Below, piece after piece: positions 36,591-50,300 of a stretch of 58,036 nucleotides of DNA. Position 1 is the first letter of the stretch. Each line of letters starts with the position of its first letter. The notes under the pieces were generated by a model. That model did no database searches, was not told the origin of the DNA, and saw only the letters and a list, made by a program, of their open reading frames with translations. The position numbers were made by a program, and so were the translations under genes. Source of the DNA: Dinochytrium kinnereticum (Eukaryota > Chytridiomycota > Chytridiomycetes > Chytridiales > Chytridiaceae); the NCBI GenBank assembly GCA_027604005.1, contig JADGJT010000113.1, forward strand, positions 3,714-61,749, in the 5' to 3' direction.

Positions 36591-39081
36591 ATGTCCTCCC
36601 CTCTCCACCCACCTGCCGTGCCTCTCCCTCAGCGGCCATGGACGGATCACCCTGCCCTCGAGCCGCCCTCACCGCGCTCAAGCATCCGATACACGCTGCA
36701 CCCCGCCGCTTCGCCCTCGCCCACACCGTCGTCCGTTGCGGTGCTGTCAGAGCCTGGGGAGACCGTGAGGCTGCACAAGATTGTTGGAGCGTCTAGGTGG
36801 TTGCTGAGGCAGCAGAGGAGGAAGAGGAGCACTGTTTGGCCGGAAGAGGGGGACGATCCTGGGATGACTGGGGAGGAGAGGAAGATGACCGCGATGAATG
36901 AGGGGGGAAGACGGTCCATGATGGGGATGAGGAGGAAGAAGAATGGGAGGAGGGTGGTTGAGAGTGCGATTCAGACTGAGGATGTTGATGGGGAGGTGAA
37001 GATTGGAGTGTCAAGGGGTGATGGACGAATCATTGATCCTCCTTCATCATCTCAACAGTCATCTTTACCACCACCCCCGCCGACACAGCAGCAGCAACAT
37101 CATCACACCACCCCTCTCCTCCCCTTCTTTCATCACCCCCCAATTTCCTCCCACATTCCCCCAGCGGCGACCACCTACTCACCCACGGATCATCACCCTT
37201 TGACGAGCTACCACCCTCAACCGGCCTACCTGCCCCTCTACCCGATGTCCCCCCCCGCACTCCCGTTTTGGACGTACAACCCCTTCTCCCACATGATGCC
37301 CACGAACGTTGTTCCGCCCATTCGGTCGGAGGATGGAAGGGAGAGAGCGAGACTTGAGTATGAGGATGAGAAGGAGAGGTTGAGGATTGGGGAGGTTCGG
37401 GGGGAGGTTCGGAGGGCTTTGGAGAGGGAGAGGGGGGAGGTGGAGAGGTTGGAGAGGGAGAGGGAGGTTGAGAGACGGAGGAGGGAGATGGAGGAGGTTG
37501 GGAGGAGGAGAAGGGAGGGGGAGGTTGGTGGTTTTTGTTTTTTTTTGTTTTTTTTTGTTGTTGTTGTTTTTTTGCGCTTGCTTCCTTCTTCTTGTTTTTT
37601 GGCGGTGGCCTGTTGACTCTTTTGAATGCGACTTTTACGGAGACGTGGTGAACTTTTTTTTTAATCATTTACCAGGCTGCCACGCTGATTCAAAAAATGT
37701 GGAGGGGCCACGCAGCCCGCCGCGATTTCATTGATCCTCGTCTCAACCTTGTCGCGCGAGACCGCGATCCCCTCTCTTACTTTATCGAGCACCTCCTTCA
37801 TGAGGTCATCACAAAGGTTCTTTGAAGAAGAAAGATACTTTTGTTTGTGGTCTCTTACATGACTTTGACATTAGGAGTGTATACCGGATGTGATTGTGGA
37901 GATTTGTGGGGAGGAGTACATTCCGGTTNNNNNNNNNNAGGTGGTAAAGTGATTTATAATTTTTTTTTCTTTTTTTTTCACTCAGATATCGAGCACGACA
38001 ACGGCTGTTGCTCATCGTGCAAAGTACCATATTTTGGAGGAGGTGCTGTGGGACATGACTTTTGAATGCGCTAAAGAGGTTTGGGAGGAGTGTCTTGAGA
38101 CGTGAGGGTGTTGTTTTGTTTTTTTCTTCTTTTCTTTTCTTTTCTTCCCCTTATTTTTTTTTTCTTTTCTTTTTCTTTTCTTTTTCTTTTTTTTTCTCTT
38201 TTTTTCTTTTTTTGGAAGTTCAGAGGGTGTGGTGAATTAAGATTCAATTGGAAATCTAGCGATCTTTACCGGAAACCTGCACCACAAGCAGATGAGGAGA
38301 TGGTTGGAGAGATGGTTGATGATGTTGTTGGTGAACATATCGAGGGGATTGTTTGGGTGTGTATTCTTTTTCCCCAACCTCTTCTATCCTTTTGATGTGT
38401 TAAGGAGATTTGACTATATTATTTTATTTACCTTTAATTTGTTTAAAGGATGCGATAGAAGAGATCGCCTTTGATCACATCAATTCCTCTTGGGCGGAGG
38501 TAGCCTTCGATCTGTTGCTTAAAGGTGCTATAGATGACATGGAACTGGTAAGAACTTAGATTTGAGGCTTCCTCTGGTCCCTAACATTACACGCTTTCCC
38601 CAAATTCAACAACAACAACAACAAAAAAAATCAAGTGGAAACAATCAATCGAGGAAGTGATAACCTTTGAGTACACTGACTCTTTCTTCGATACCCAACT
38701 CAGCCTATACCTAAAAGAAATCTTCCTTGAAATAAGTATCGAGGTAACCTCCTTTCCTCCCCCCCTTATTCTCAACCCCACTCAATCCAACCAACCAAAA
38801 CTTTACAGACATCCCGCCCAATCTTCATAAAAAGATCCTCCATCCAACCTCCTCACTCCGAGACCCTCGACGCGGTCATCAACCACCTCCTCGACGAAGC
38901 CATCCTAACCCGTCTTCTGGATCACATTTCCAGCGGTGGAGAAGGGTTCATCGCTTGGGATGGGTGTGAGAGAATTGTGGATGAGATTATTTTGGACCGG
39001 CTGTTGGAGAGGATCGTTTCGGGGAGGGTTTGGGAGGGATCTGTGGATGTGCCGAGACCTTTTTCGTCTTCTTCTACCTGA
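36591..39081 (+). CDS. IQ-motif coiled-coil protein (contains assembly gap)
   Basis: The start at 36591 opens a Pro/Ser-rich N-terminus. A basic segment SRWLLRQQRRKRS follows, then a His/Gln/Pro-rich stretch, and then a dense Arg/Glu helix of REREVERRRREMEE type. The next exon gives an IQ calmodulin-binding motif AATLIQKMWRGHAARRDF. The C-terminal third is built of short acidic helices, for example IEEIAFDHINSSWAEVAFDL and ERIVDEIILDRLLERI, ending before TGA at 39079-39081. Ten N at 37929-37938 fall just after the residues EICGEEYIPV, so one exon end or intron start is missing. I cannot name the family. An IQ motif with repeated helices next to a dynein gene could suggest a flagellar protein, but this is only a guess. 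Confidence 0.7.
37929..37938. other. Assembly gap of ten N
   Basis: The N run interrupts the IQ-motif gene after codons for YIPV. Ten N is probably a placeholder of unknown true size. Confidence 0.95.
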
Positions 39082-39634
39082 AACGTGTTTCTTCTCATGA
39101 AGCGAAAAGCATCGGAGGCTTCCCTTTCCTGATCTGTGAGTTGGGATGAGAAGGGGGTTTGATGAGCGGATGCCTGTGGTGTGATGGCATGGGCAGTTTT
39201 TTGTGGTGGTTGCAGATGTCGTTTTTTTTTTTGTTTTTTTTTTTTTGACGCGCAGGTTCGCGTTTAGAGAGCGTTTTGATAGTGCCAATAAGCTGATTTG
39301 TAAACCTCCTCTGTGTGAATGTGTTTTTGCTGGTTGGTGAGGCACCGACATGAAGTGGAGGTCAAACTCTCGTCGGTGTCCGTCCGTGTCGTGTCTGTCT
39401 GGGGCCGGGGGGGCTGGTCAGTGGCACAACGCTGTGTCCCGGACAAGTCTACGTTGAGGATTCGGACTCCAAGCTGCTGAGGACAAAAATTCACTCAACA
39501 AGCGCAGTGCTCGGGTCAAGCAACGTCGCATCAACCAGCAAGCGACAGACAGCGGCCCTGCGAAAGACGAGCCCTCACCCATCATCAGCCCACCCTGCAT
39601 TCAGCGAACGCTGAGCGTCGTCCTCTTGCTGCAA
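39082..39634 (+). promoter_or_regulatory. Intergenic region upstream of CDK1
   Basis: This 553-bp stretch lies between the IQ-motif gene and the kinase gene. It has T runs near 39221-39246 and no coding signal that fits any family. The final part should be the kinase promoter and leader. Confidence 0.4.
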
Positions 39635-41152
<1,518 letters not shown>

Positions 41153-41343
41153 ATTCGACCATTTCTCCCATCTCCATTTCCTTTCTTTTTTTATTTATTT
41201 GACAAACAATAAACCAGTTATTTTTAATATTTCTATAAACAGCTCTTGTTTATCTATTGTGTATGAAAATAACATTAATGTTTTGTCTCTCTTCTGCTTT
41301 CTTTTTCTTCTAAATCTACCATTAAACTTTCTTTTTTGGTGCT

Positions 41344-44300
41344 CTATGCTGCGAGCAAGAAGAAGGCCACGCCAGCCAATATCCACAACGAGTTTTCATC
41401 TGTTCCTGGGACATGGAGGAAGCCCACGAGTCTTTCCCTTGTTGGGGTTAAGTATAATGGGATCTCTATCCGATGAGAGGTTTTGTCCGACTGAAAAAGA
41501 CAATGTTGGTATGAGTTAGAATTGATATCGGCTAACAAAAAAAAAAGTTGAATCGGAGTTTTGCGATCACAAACCTTGGGGACCCACGCCATGTAGCATA
41601 GGGGAGCCTTTTGGAAGCTTGGATCGTCCGCGGATGATTCTGATAACCGCATTCCGTCAAAGTTGCAACCTTGGAGAAGCAGACCATCCACCGCCACGTG
41701 GAGGGCTGTTGAAGAAATGTCTGATTTGCTCCAAGATGAGAACAAAACGAGCTCGTCCATTGGTTTTCGAACTAACAAAATCAATGAGAGGTTGCACTCT
41801 GGAAAGAAAAGCAAGGGAGAGGTTTGGGTGAACTCACGTTTCCTAGACGTTTGCTGTCTTAGCGCGTTCAAGAACGTGATCGGATTGAACAAATGCGAGA
41901 TCTGCAACGGGTCCGAAAATAACGACCCCGCTGACGATTTACCCCTCCATGCGTCCACCGACGTGGCATTCTGTATGCAATCCCTCATGTAAATCTGTGG
42001 TGATTCTGGTCCTTCCCAAAGCGACATCCATGATTTGGGCGTTTCGGAGATCATGAGACTGCTTGAAACGCTCATGATGTCGGAGGACATGAGGAGAGTG
42101 CCACGGAGGACTTTGGAGATTGCGGAGAGGTCTGCGTGAATTTTTCGGAGGAGGTTTACTGCGTTGATTAGTTCCTAAAGAAAAGGTGTAAGGAGGATTG
42201 GTATTATCTTTGCAGGGTTACCAGTGTAAGGAACGAGTTGATGGGGTCGGTGTCGGTTCCTGCGCCAATCTTCTTTTGGAGAAGGTCATTGCCCGTGTTG
42301 AGCTAGATTTTTGTACAGATGATTACGTCAATGATCAACATTTTCACCGGCTTTCCCCTCCCACCTTTTTCCATAACTGAAGGAACGGCATAAGTTCTCT
42401 TGACCACCTATCTCTCTCAAACTTTTGGGCCTGAAGATCGTGAAGGCGCTAAAGACAAATCAGAGAAAGCCTGGTGGTTGATTTTCATACCAGCACTTTT
42501 AGTTGGTCCAAAACCATCTGGCTTGATGTTCGTTGAAGAGCGCGATCAATGTTTAAGGGTAACCCAAATAGGGCCACGTTGTCTGATTCTGGAAGCTCGT
42601 TGATGACGGTGGCAAAAGCTTGGTGGTCTGATATACTCGGTAGGGCTATTGTGGTGTAAGGTTTTTATCAGGGTGAGCCATGCACTTACTTATTCCTTTT
42701 GCAAGTTTGCGTGTGGGAGCCTTCCCTCCTATAGTAAACACATCTATGAATAAACAGTTAGAAGTCCATAAATCATTCCTCCCAACCATCATTGAAGTAA
42801 AGCTTCAAATAAGTCCTAAGCTTCAAATCATCCTGCATATCATCAATCCTCCCTCCATAGATAGCATGCTCTATCAATCCATGGAAAACCTGCCACTGCG
42901 GTGGCTTAGCCCCACTTGATACACACATGGTGCTCAGAAGTTCAGCACTGGAACGAAGATCGGCGGCGGAGAACTCGTAGAACTTGTTCCATCCTTGAGG
43001 GATGTAGGCTCGCCTTTCTTGGATCACCGCATGGAACCAGGCAAGCGCAAAGAGGGATTGTGCACGAAGGGGAGGGCCGTTGCCAATGTATTCAGGGGTC
43101 CAGCCTTCGTAGATACGTTGGAGGTTCTTTTTGATTCCTGAAATCGACGTGATTTAGTAATGATTCTCTATGAAGCGGTTGTATCCCACCTGGTGGCGCC
43201 TCAGTTGTTATCTTTAAGCAATTTTGCAAAAGGCTATTCGGGAACTTTGCATGCGCCTCCGAAGTCATCCACAACCTGAAATGACGATCGAAGGTCAACG
43301 ATCTCAGCTCCTTTTCCAGCTCTGGAAGCCAGCTGATCACCAAATGAACATTCTGAAGGCAAAGCCAGCCACCCATCGCTGCCATGCGTTTAATCTCAGC
43401 AAGCGCAATGTCACCTTGCCCTTGGCCCATCGATACCTGTTTAAAGAGTTTTTAGCAAGGAGCATGACTTGTCATGCAGGAGCTCACCTCTCGAAATTTA
43501 TCTGAGCCCATCTCCTTAAGAGCGAATTCGCGAAGTTCTTGGGATGGGTCTGCTCCAGGTGTTGTGATAAAGAGAATGGGTTCCTCGGGTATGGTTTCTT
43601 CGGTGATAATGCGTTTAAAGTTTAAGGCGGGAGGTGTTAAACTTTGGAGCCCGAGAACACTACATGCAAATGCATTCACTTTTTTTTTTTGTTTGTGTTA
43701 GCCAAATTAGTATCAAAAAAGCCCACAGAGAGCAAAAGGAAGAATAAAAAAGAAAATAGGCACATACTTGCACTCAGTAATCGATCGGGGCGGAATGTTT
43801 GGACCAAAATAACGCGCTGGAAAGGGCTGAAAGTGTTGGGTTAAAATTTTTGTAAAAATCAGGGACATTGCTCACCTAGTCTTTTTCTGTATTGCCGGAG
43901 GAATCTCCTGCTCACAGAAACTACTCTTAATCCACCGTGACCAAGTATCAGTATCATGGAAACTCATAGCGGAGCAGAACGCGGGCAAGCTTGACTGCAG
44001 AAGGTTATAATGGGGCTGCCTGTCTGAAGGAATCCACGAAGGGCAATCAACTTTCTTCGAATCCTCCGCGTCAGCAATGAGAATCTGCCCAGTGAACAAT
44101 GCCCACTCTTTCCCCTCAAAGAGAACGTTGTGCAGCTCGTGGATGAGGTATAGAGCAAACATTTGGCGGTCAGAGTTGAATAGCGACCGAGAGGTATACT
44201 TGTACGTGATTTTCTCCAGGGCACCGATGAGGAGCTTAATACGCAAGTCGGTCCCATCATTCTTGCTTGATCCTTCACTTTTAAGAGCTTGCTCAAACAA

Positions 44301-47300
44301 GCGGAGGAAAGATGCCAGAGAGAAGTCGTACATGTTGTTTAATTTCTTAAGGTCGGACACCACAAAGAAGAGGCTGCTACCAAATTCAGATAACGGGCTG
44401 AATTTATCTCTCTCAGCGTCCAGGGCCACCTGAAGCTTATGCGATTCTTGGAGGCCATTTGAGATACTGACACTTTTAGATTTGGTCTCGTTCAGTGACT
44501 CGATCAAACTAGTATTTTCAAGAATGTTGCCATCAGAAGAGGCTAACTCCTTCAAAAGAGACTCCTCAAGAGCTGAAAGCTGCATTTTCAACTCATCCTC
44601 CTGTTTTAGGATCTTGACTTTCTCAATCTCAAGCTCAGGCTTCTCGTGCTGCAGTGTGATTCCGAGGAGTTGGCCGGCAAGACCAGCGCGGGTGATCGTA
44701 AAGTTGATCTCGCTGAGCAACCCAGCTGCTTCAGACGGCATAGAGAAAGACGGTTGAGACGTTACGAGGTAAAGTTGGAAGTTTTCGTTGAAATCCACCG
44801 TCTTGTCGCCTAGAGCGATCATGAATCGCGGGCCCTGCTTGATCAATTCTCTCTTCAGCACCGGGTAGAATATTGGCTCAATGCTGCTTATGTCCTCGAC
44901 GATGAGGGTCTTACCGAATCGGATGGCTAACTCGAACGTTCTGAGGAAGTTGTCGTCGTGCTGCTTAACAATCTCCGGTTTCTTTGCTGATAGGAAGTTC
45001 TTTAACCAAACAATAGCTTGTGACGAAGGGTCAATTATTAGCGGTGTGCATTTTCCGTTTAGGATCGCAATGGCGTTCTCAAATGACAGGAGGTCAGACG
45101 GAAGGCCTTGTGACTTCCACAGAAGCTGTTCGCTCTCCGTACTCATAGCTTTTCTGAAATCATACTCCTGTACTCCACACATCTGCTTCCATTCTCCAAC
45201 GCATTTTTGCCTCAAATCTTCCGATGCCGGGGTGAGGTAAGTGATGAATGCGGCGGAGAGCAAAGCATTTTTGGTCAGTGAGGATACGTTCTCATATATG
45301 GCTTTGACCTGAGCTTGCCATCTTTTCCCCTCTCCAGAGAGCTTCTCCAGAAGGCCTTGAGACGCCTTAATAGTAGCGGAAGCCTTTTCTAGATTACTTC
45401 GCAGAGTCTCGGCATCACGTGTCTTGCTTCCAAAGTCTTCTCGAAGGGCCGTTACATTCTTATCAACTGCGGCAAGAGCTTCCTTAAGCTTAGAGACCCT
45501 TGCACGTGAAGCGTCAAGCGTCTTCGTAAGCCTCTGAAGGTCAGCCTCTAGCGGCCCAATTTTCTCCAAAACGACGGAGTACTGGATGTTGGCTTTGACC
45601 CACATAGCCAGTGGCGCCGCAGCAACGGATGAGCGGCGAATGACGGATTCTTCAAAGGATTCTTTTTTGGACTTCAGGAGTTCCATGACAGAATCTCTAA
45701 CCTGCTTTGTGATGTTTCTGGCGTCGAAGTTCATAATCTCATCCTTAATCGTTCTTTTACCCAAGAAACCCTTCATACTGTTCCATGACATGTCAAGGAT
45801 TCCCATAAGCTTCAAGACTCCCTCTAAAACGTCCCGCACAGCCGGCGGAGGGGCACGCAGAGACCTGATCTCAGACAAACTCTCATTTTTGATCTCACCA
45901 ACCGCCGATTGGGCGGCTTTGACGACCGGCTCGACATCCGCTAGCTCGTGTTCTATTGACTGCTTTCGAGTCATCAGATTATCTTCTTCGTCTTTAAGCT
46001 GGGCCGATAGGATCTCCATCTCCTTTTTCTGATCTGAGGCTTTAAGAATGCTGTCTGTGATCTGCTTCAGGGCCAGGTCAGCCTGTTTCTGCTTTTCTGC
46101 GAGCTGTACTCCTTGTTTTTTTGCCTCAGCGGAGAGGTTATCGACATAGGATGATGCATCCTGAAGTTTCTTCAAACCGCTGCCAAGATACTTTAGCTTT
46201 CCTTGGTACTCCTCACTCTTTAGCGAGTAAATGTGCTCGTAAGTTTTGATGTAATTGATGAGGTTGCGGAGAGTCGCTCCGCGTGAGCTGCATGTGTTGT
46301 GAATAGCTAAGAGCGTTTTAACAATGGTATCAATATCTTTGATCTCCGTCAATAACTGATTGTGCGAGAAACTATCCCTGATTAACACCTCCATACTCTC
46401 TTGTGTCCAAGTATCCATCCACTGTATCTGACATCGAGTGTATAATGCTGGGTTTGCCTCGCAGTATGGAATAAGCTTTGCACTCGCAGAATCCATTATC
46501 AGCACAACATGAAGGTTCCTCTTTATCCTGGAGACAAAGAAATCAAATAGCGTTCCTCTGAATCCCTCCTCAGAATGCTGGTCCTTTAAGCTTGCCAAAA
46601 GTGTATCCAACTCGTCTGGAGCATACAGTCCCGGCACTTCACCCCCACTAAGAAGGCTGTTGACGTACTCTAAGAACGTCGGGTTTGTGATTTGAGAGTC
46701 ATTCAGCATAAGTATTGCCTCCTCATTTGCTATCCCGACAAGCTGAAGCACCTCTTTGATGCAGATAGAAAATTCTTTCAATCCAAACGATCGGTTTACT
46801 GATGGAGAGATGACTCGCATACCATACATGTGCGCGACGACGTGAACGGCGCAGCTCCTTCCCGTTCCCGGTCGTCCTATCATCAGAAGGGATCCACCAG
46901 GGTGAGCTAAAACTCGCTCAACCTTTGAGAAAGCACAGAGAGCTTCTGGGAATAAACATAAATTTAAGTCCTGGATGTCTCTCTCATAAACTTGAATTTC
47001 CTTCGATATAGCCTCAAAATAGTCTTTATACGATGTGCGAACAAGACACTTTGTGCTCGACCGAGGTCCCCCAGGTGACAGGACGCAAGAGTATATAACA
47101 TCGTTCAACTCAACATTCCGGTTCCAATCAGACCTAACGACGTTGGACAGAATGGTTGCAAACTTTGCGTGGTCGCCGCCCACCAGTCTGTCATTGAAAA
47201 TACGCAACGCTTCTGCGCACAATGCATCAATGAGCTCGCCGTCACCCTCGTCAGAGTATTGATACCGTGTAAGACCGATCACCCAGTTTGATATATCTCG

Positions 47301-50300
47301 TGGAGTGAAGAGGTAATGCAGGTATTGATCCACTGTAAACTTCTGGTTCACTTGATCGTAAACATTCACCATTGTGGCGGCAAGACGCTGCACATTCTTC
47401 GGAAGTCCCCAAACTTTGTGGGAAGGGAAGAAAGTAGAAAGCACCGGCTGGCAGAGTATTCTGTAGACGGTTTGAAGTTGTTCACGATCAGAATATGATA
47501 TGTAGCATTGGCGTAGAACGGATGTGAATCGGGTTGATAGCTTATTCTTGCCCATCCCAGTCGAAGGACTCATAGACGCTACAATCAAGACATTTTCAAT
47601 GCCAATCCACTCTAAGCTAGAGTCGTAGTACCCTTTGTAGGTAATGAGCTGTTGAATGAATTGAATCAACTCCACAGTCTCATATGCATCAGGACGAGGC
47701 AGGTTGATGTCCTTAAGGTGCAAAATCAGCCTCTCCCCATCCTTTGGCCTTAAAACACGCCCAGTATTGGTACTTGTACCAATACACATATGTGATAGAC
47801 GTTGGAGCAGATGCACGGATCTAGTTTGAGCGCTGCAGTGAATGATAGCGACTGATGTGGATTTCAACTGCTGGAAGCAATACTTTAACAGCATATGCTT
47901 TCCAGCACCTTCGGGACCGATAACAATAAATGGATAACCATGCTGAAGCCAAGGCATGATTGTATCCACCGCCCGCTTTACATCAATAGTCTCGATAACA
48001 GGTAGACTGTCCACCTCCTTCATGTTGTTCAGATCCAACTCGGGAGGTTCTCCGATCTCATAAGAAAGAAGTTTTCCTTTGGCGTCCGTGTAAAAGTCTA
48101 GAGTTCGCTTCGGGTCTGGCGAAGTCTCATTTGCCCACTTCAAAACCTCGTTTGCAAAAACAAGGCGATTCTCCGTAAACAGGCTAGCACCCAGCCCCCG
48201 AATCAGTCTGTAGACAAATTGAACCCGCGCTGTCACCCCGTTAAGATGAGACAACCCGTTCATGATTAGACCGGCTTTAGTCGTCTCTATCACAAGGTCA
48301 CCATTTTGCAGGACCCAATCCACGGCACGGAAGAATAAATCGTTCAACCACTCATCCAGCTTGCCTCGAGCGCCTTCCTCTTGCTTCTTTATCCAGGACT
48401 TAACAAGGGCTTTGGCATCCAGCGTCTCGTCTGACAGGTAAATCATGCCCATTCGACTGACTGTAGCGGGGGATGCGAATTTCAGGTTATGCGTCTCGAA
48501 GATAAAGTTGATGTTGGGACCAAACTGGATACGCTCTCCGTTTGGCATCGTCAGGAGTCTGTTATCATCCAAAACTGAATTCAGAGATTCAACCCACTCT
48601 GGATCAATATCTCCATCACAGATAATCCATGTATGAACGTTCAGAGGTTCCTTGACTGCCTGTCGCGACGCGAACGTTAGAATTCCATCAAACCATTCTC
48701 GGGTGTCGATGTCCATATGACCTAAAAGTGTTTGACGGTCAATGGCTTTGGGATTAAGAACATGCTTGACGAGTTTCTGCCCGCACTTTTGCCATGACTT
48801 TTCGAGGATTTGAAGAAGGGTGCTCTTGCCTGACCCTGAAGGACCCACAATCACCACCCCCATTTTCTGACGTAAAGCCTCATGAAGCTGGAAGGTCTTC
48901 TCGGTTTGGGCGTCCGCAACCTCAAGCTGAAGTTCCTTAGTCACTTCCGTGATTGCTTTCCCAAGCTCTTCGTAAGAGATGTCTTCAGGTGTAATGTCGG
49001 GGAAGATATCTTTCATGAGAGCGTTGAATCTTAGACTATCTGCATATGTTAATTTTGAGAGTGTGTTGACTCGGAGTGCTTTCACAACGATTGTGGCCTC
49101 TCGCTTTGCCACGACTTGTCCGGCCTTCTTTTCGGTCTGGAGAAGTTGGCCTGCTAAACTGAGGACCGTTTTCAGAGGTCTAAGACCCCAATCGTAATGC
49201 TGCTGAGATGACAAAAGTTGCTTGCATAGCGTAAACACTGATACAACTTTCCCTCCCAGCTCTTTTCCAAGCTTGAACCCCTCCGAAAACAATATGACCC
49301 CAGCAATAAGCTCGTTATCAGGGTACGTCATCGCCACCGATCTAAACAGCTGCTTCAAGTTGTCTGGCAACTTTTGTCGTCCTCCATATCCTTTTCCAGC
49401 AGGGTTCAACGTCACGAAAATACCAGAATTGAGGTTCACCTCCACGTTTTTTCCTAGAAGGCAAACCATCTTTTCTTTGGCCTTGATCGCAGCTTGAATA
49501 ATCTGAATCTGCTGTGACACTGCTGACAACACCGCCTCCTCCAACCGATTAAACTCATCAAAACAACCCCACGCTCCACATTTAATGAGCCCCACAAATA
49601 TCCTCCCCATACTTTTATAATCAATCCCCTCATCGCAGTTAAAGACCAACACTTGCCGACCAAACAACACACCAAGCGCTTTGACGGACTCAGTTTTCCC
49701 CGTCCCAGCAGGTCCAAACGGATTTCCACCAAACCCGCTCGACATCGCCTGTGTTAAAGTCAGATAACATTTATCGGTAAGGGGTGTGTGAACGAGTTTC
49801 GGTGGGTTGCCCTGATACTCATAACTGTATTCAAAAGCCGCAGAGTTCATTTTGATGAGACAGCCCGTCGTGTCATTTTTCTCTTTTTGGATGTAGAATC
49901 GAAGTTGTCTCTGCCATGACCAGTCGGTTATGGTCGTTGTTTTAGCCTCTTCGAGTTGCTTGACGACATCGATGAAATGGATGATGTCGAGAATGAGAGA
50001 TTTGATTTTCAGCTCTGTCACGTGGCGTTGGGTTGGGTCGTCGATGGTTGCCGTGTTGTAGGTGGTGTATTTGTCTAGCTGGCTGTGAAGCTCTTTGCTT
50101 AACGATGCGAGAGAACCCTTTGTGATCGCCGTCTCACACTTGGCCGTAAAATGTAGGTACTCTGATAACCCTAGAATCTGCGAAGGGTATTTAAATAAAT
50201 CACTGTCAGACAGACACTTCCCCAGCAAGGCTCTGAGGGTGTTCTGCATCTCTTTAGTGAAATCCTCCAACCATTTTTCAACATCAGACGTGATCTTTAC

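Noticed and set aside
46840..46900. Arginine in place of lysine in the AAA4 Walker A motif (GRPGTGRS) of the dynein heavy chain
   Set aside because: Dynein-2 heavy chains typically have a degenerate AAA4 site with Arg, so this is a family trait and not a sign of decay.
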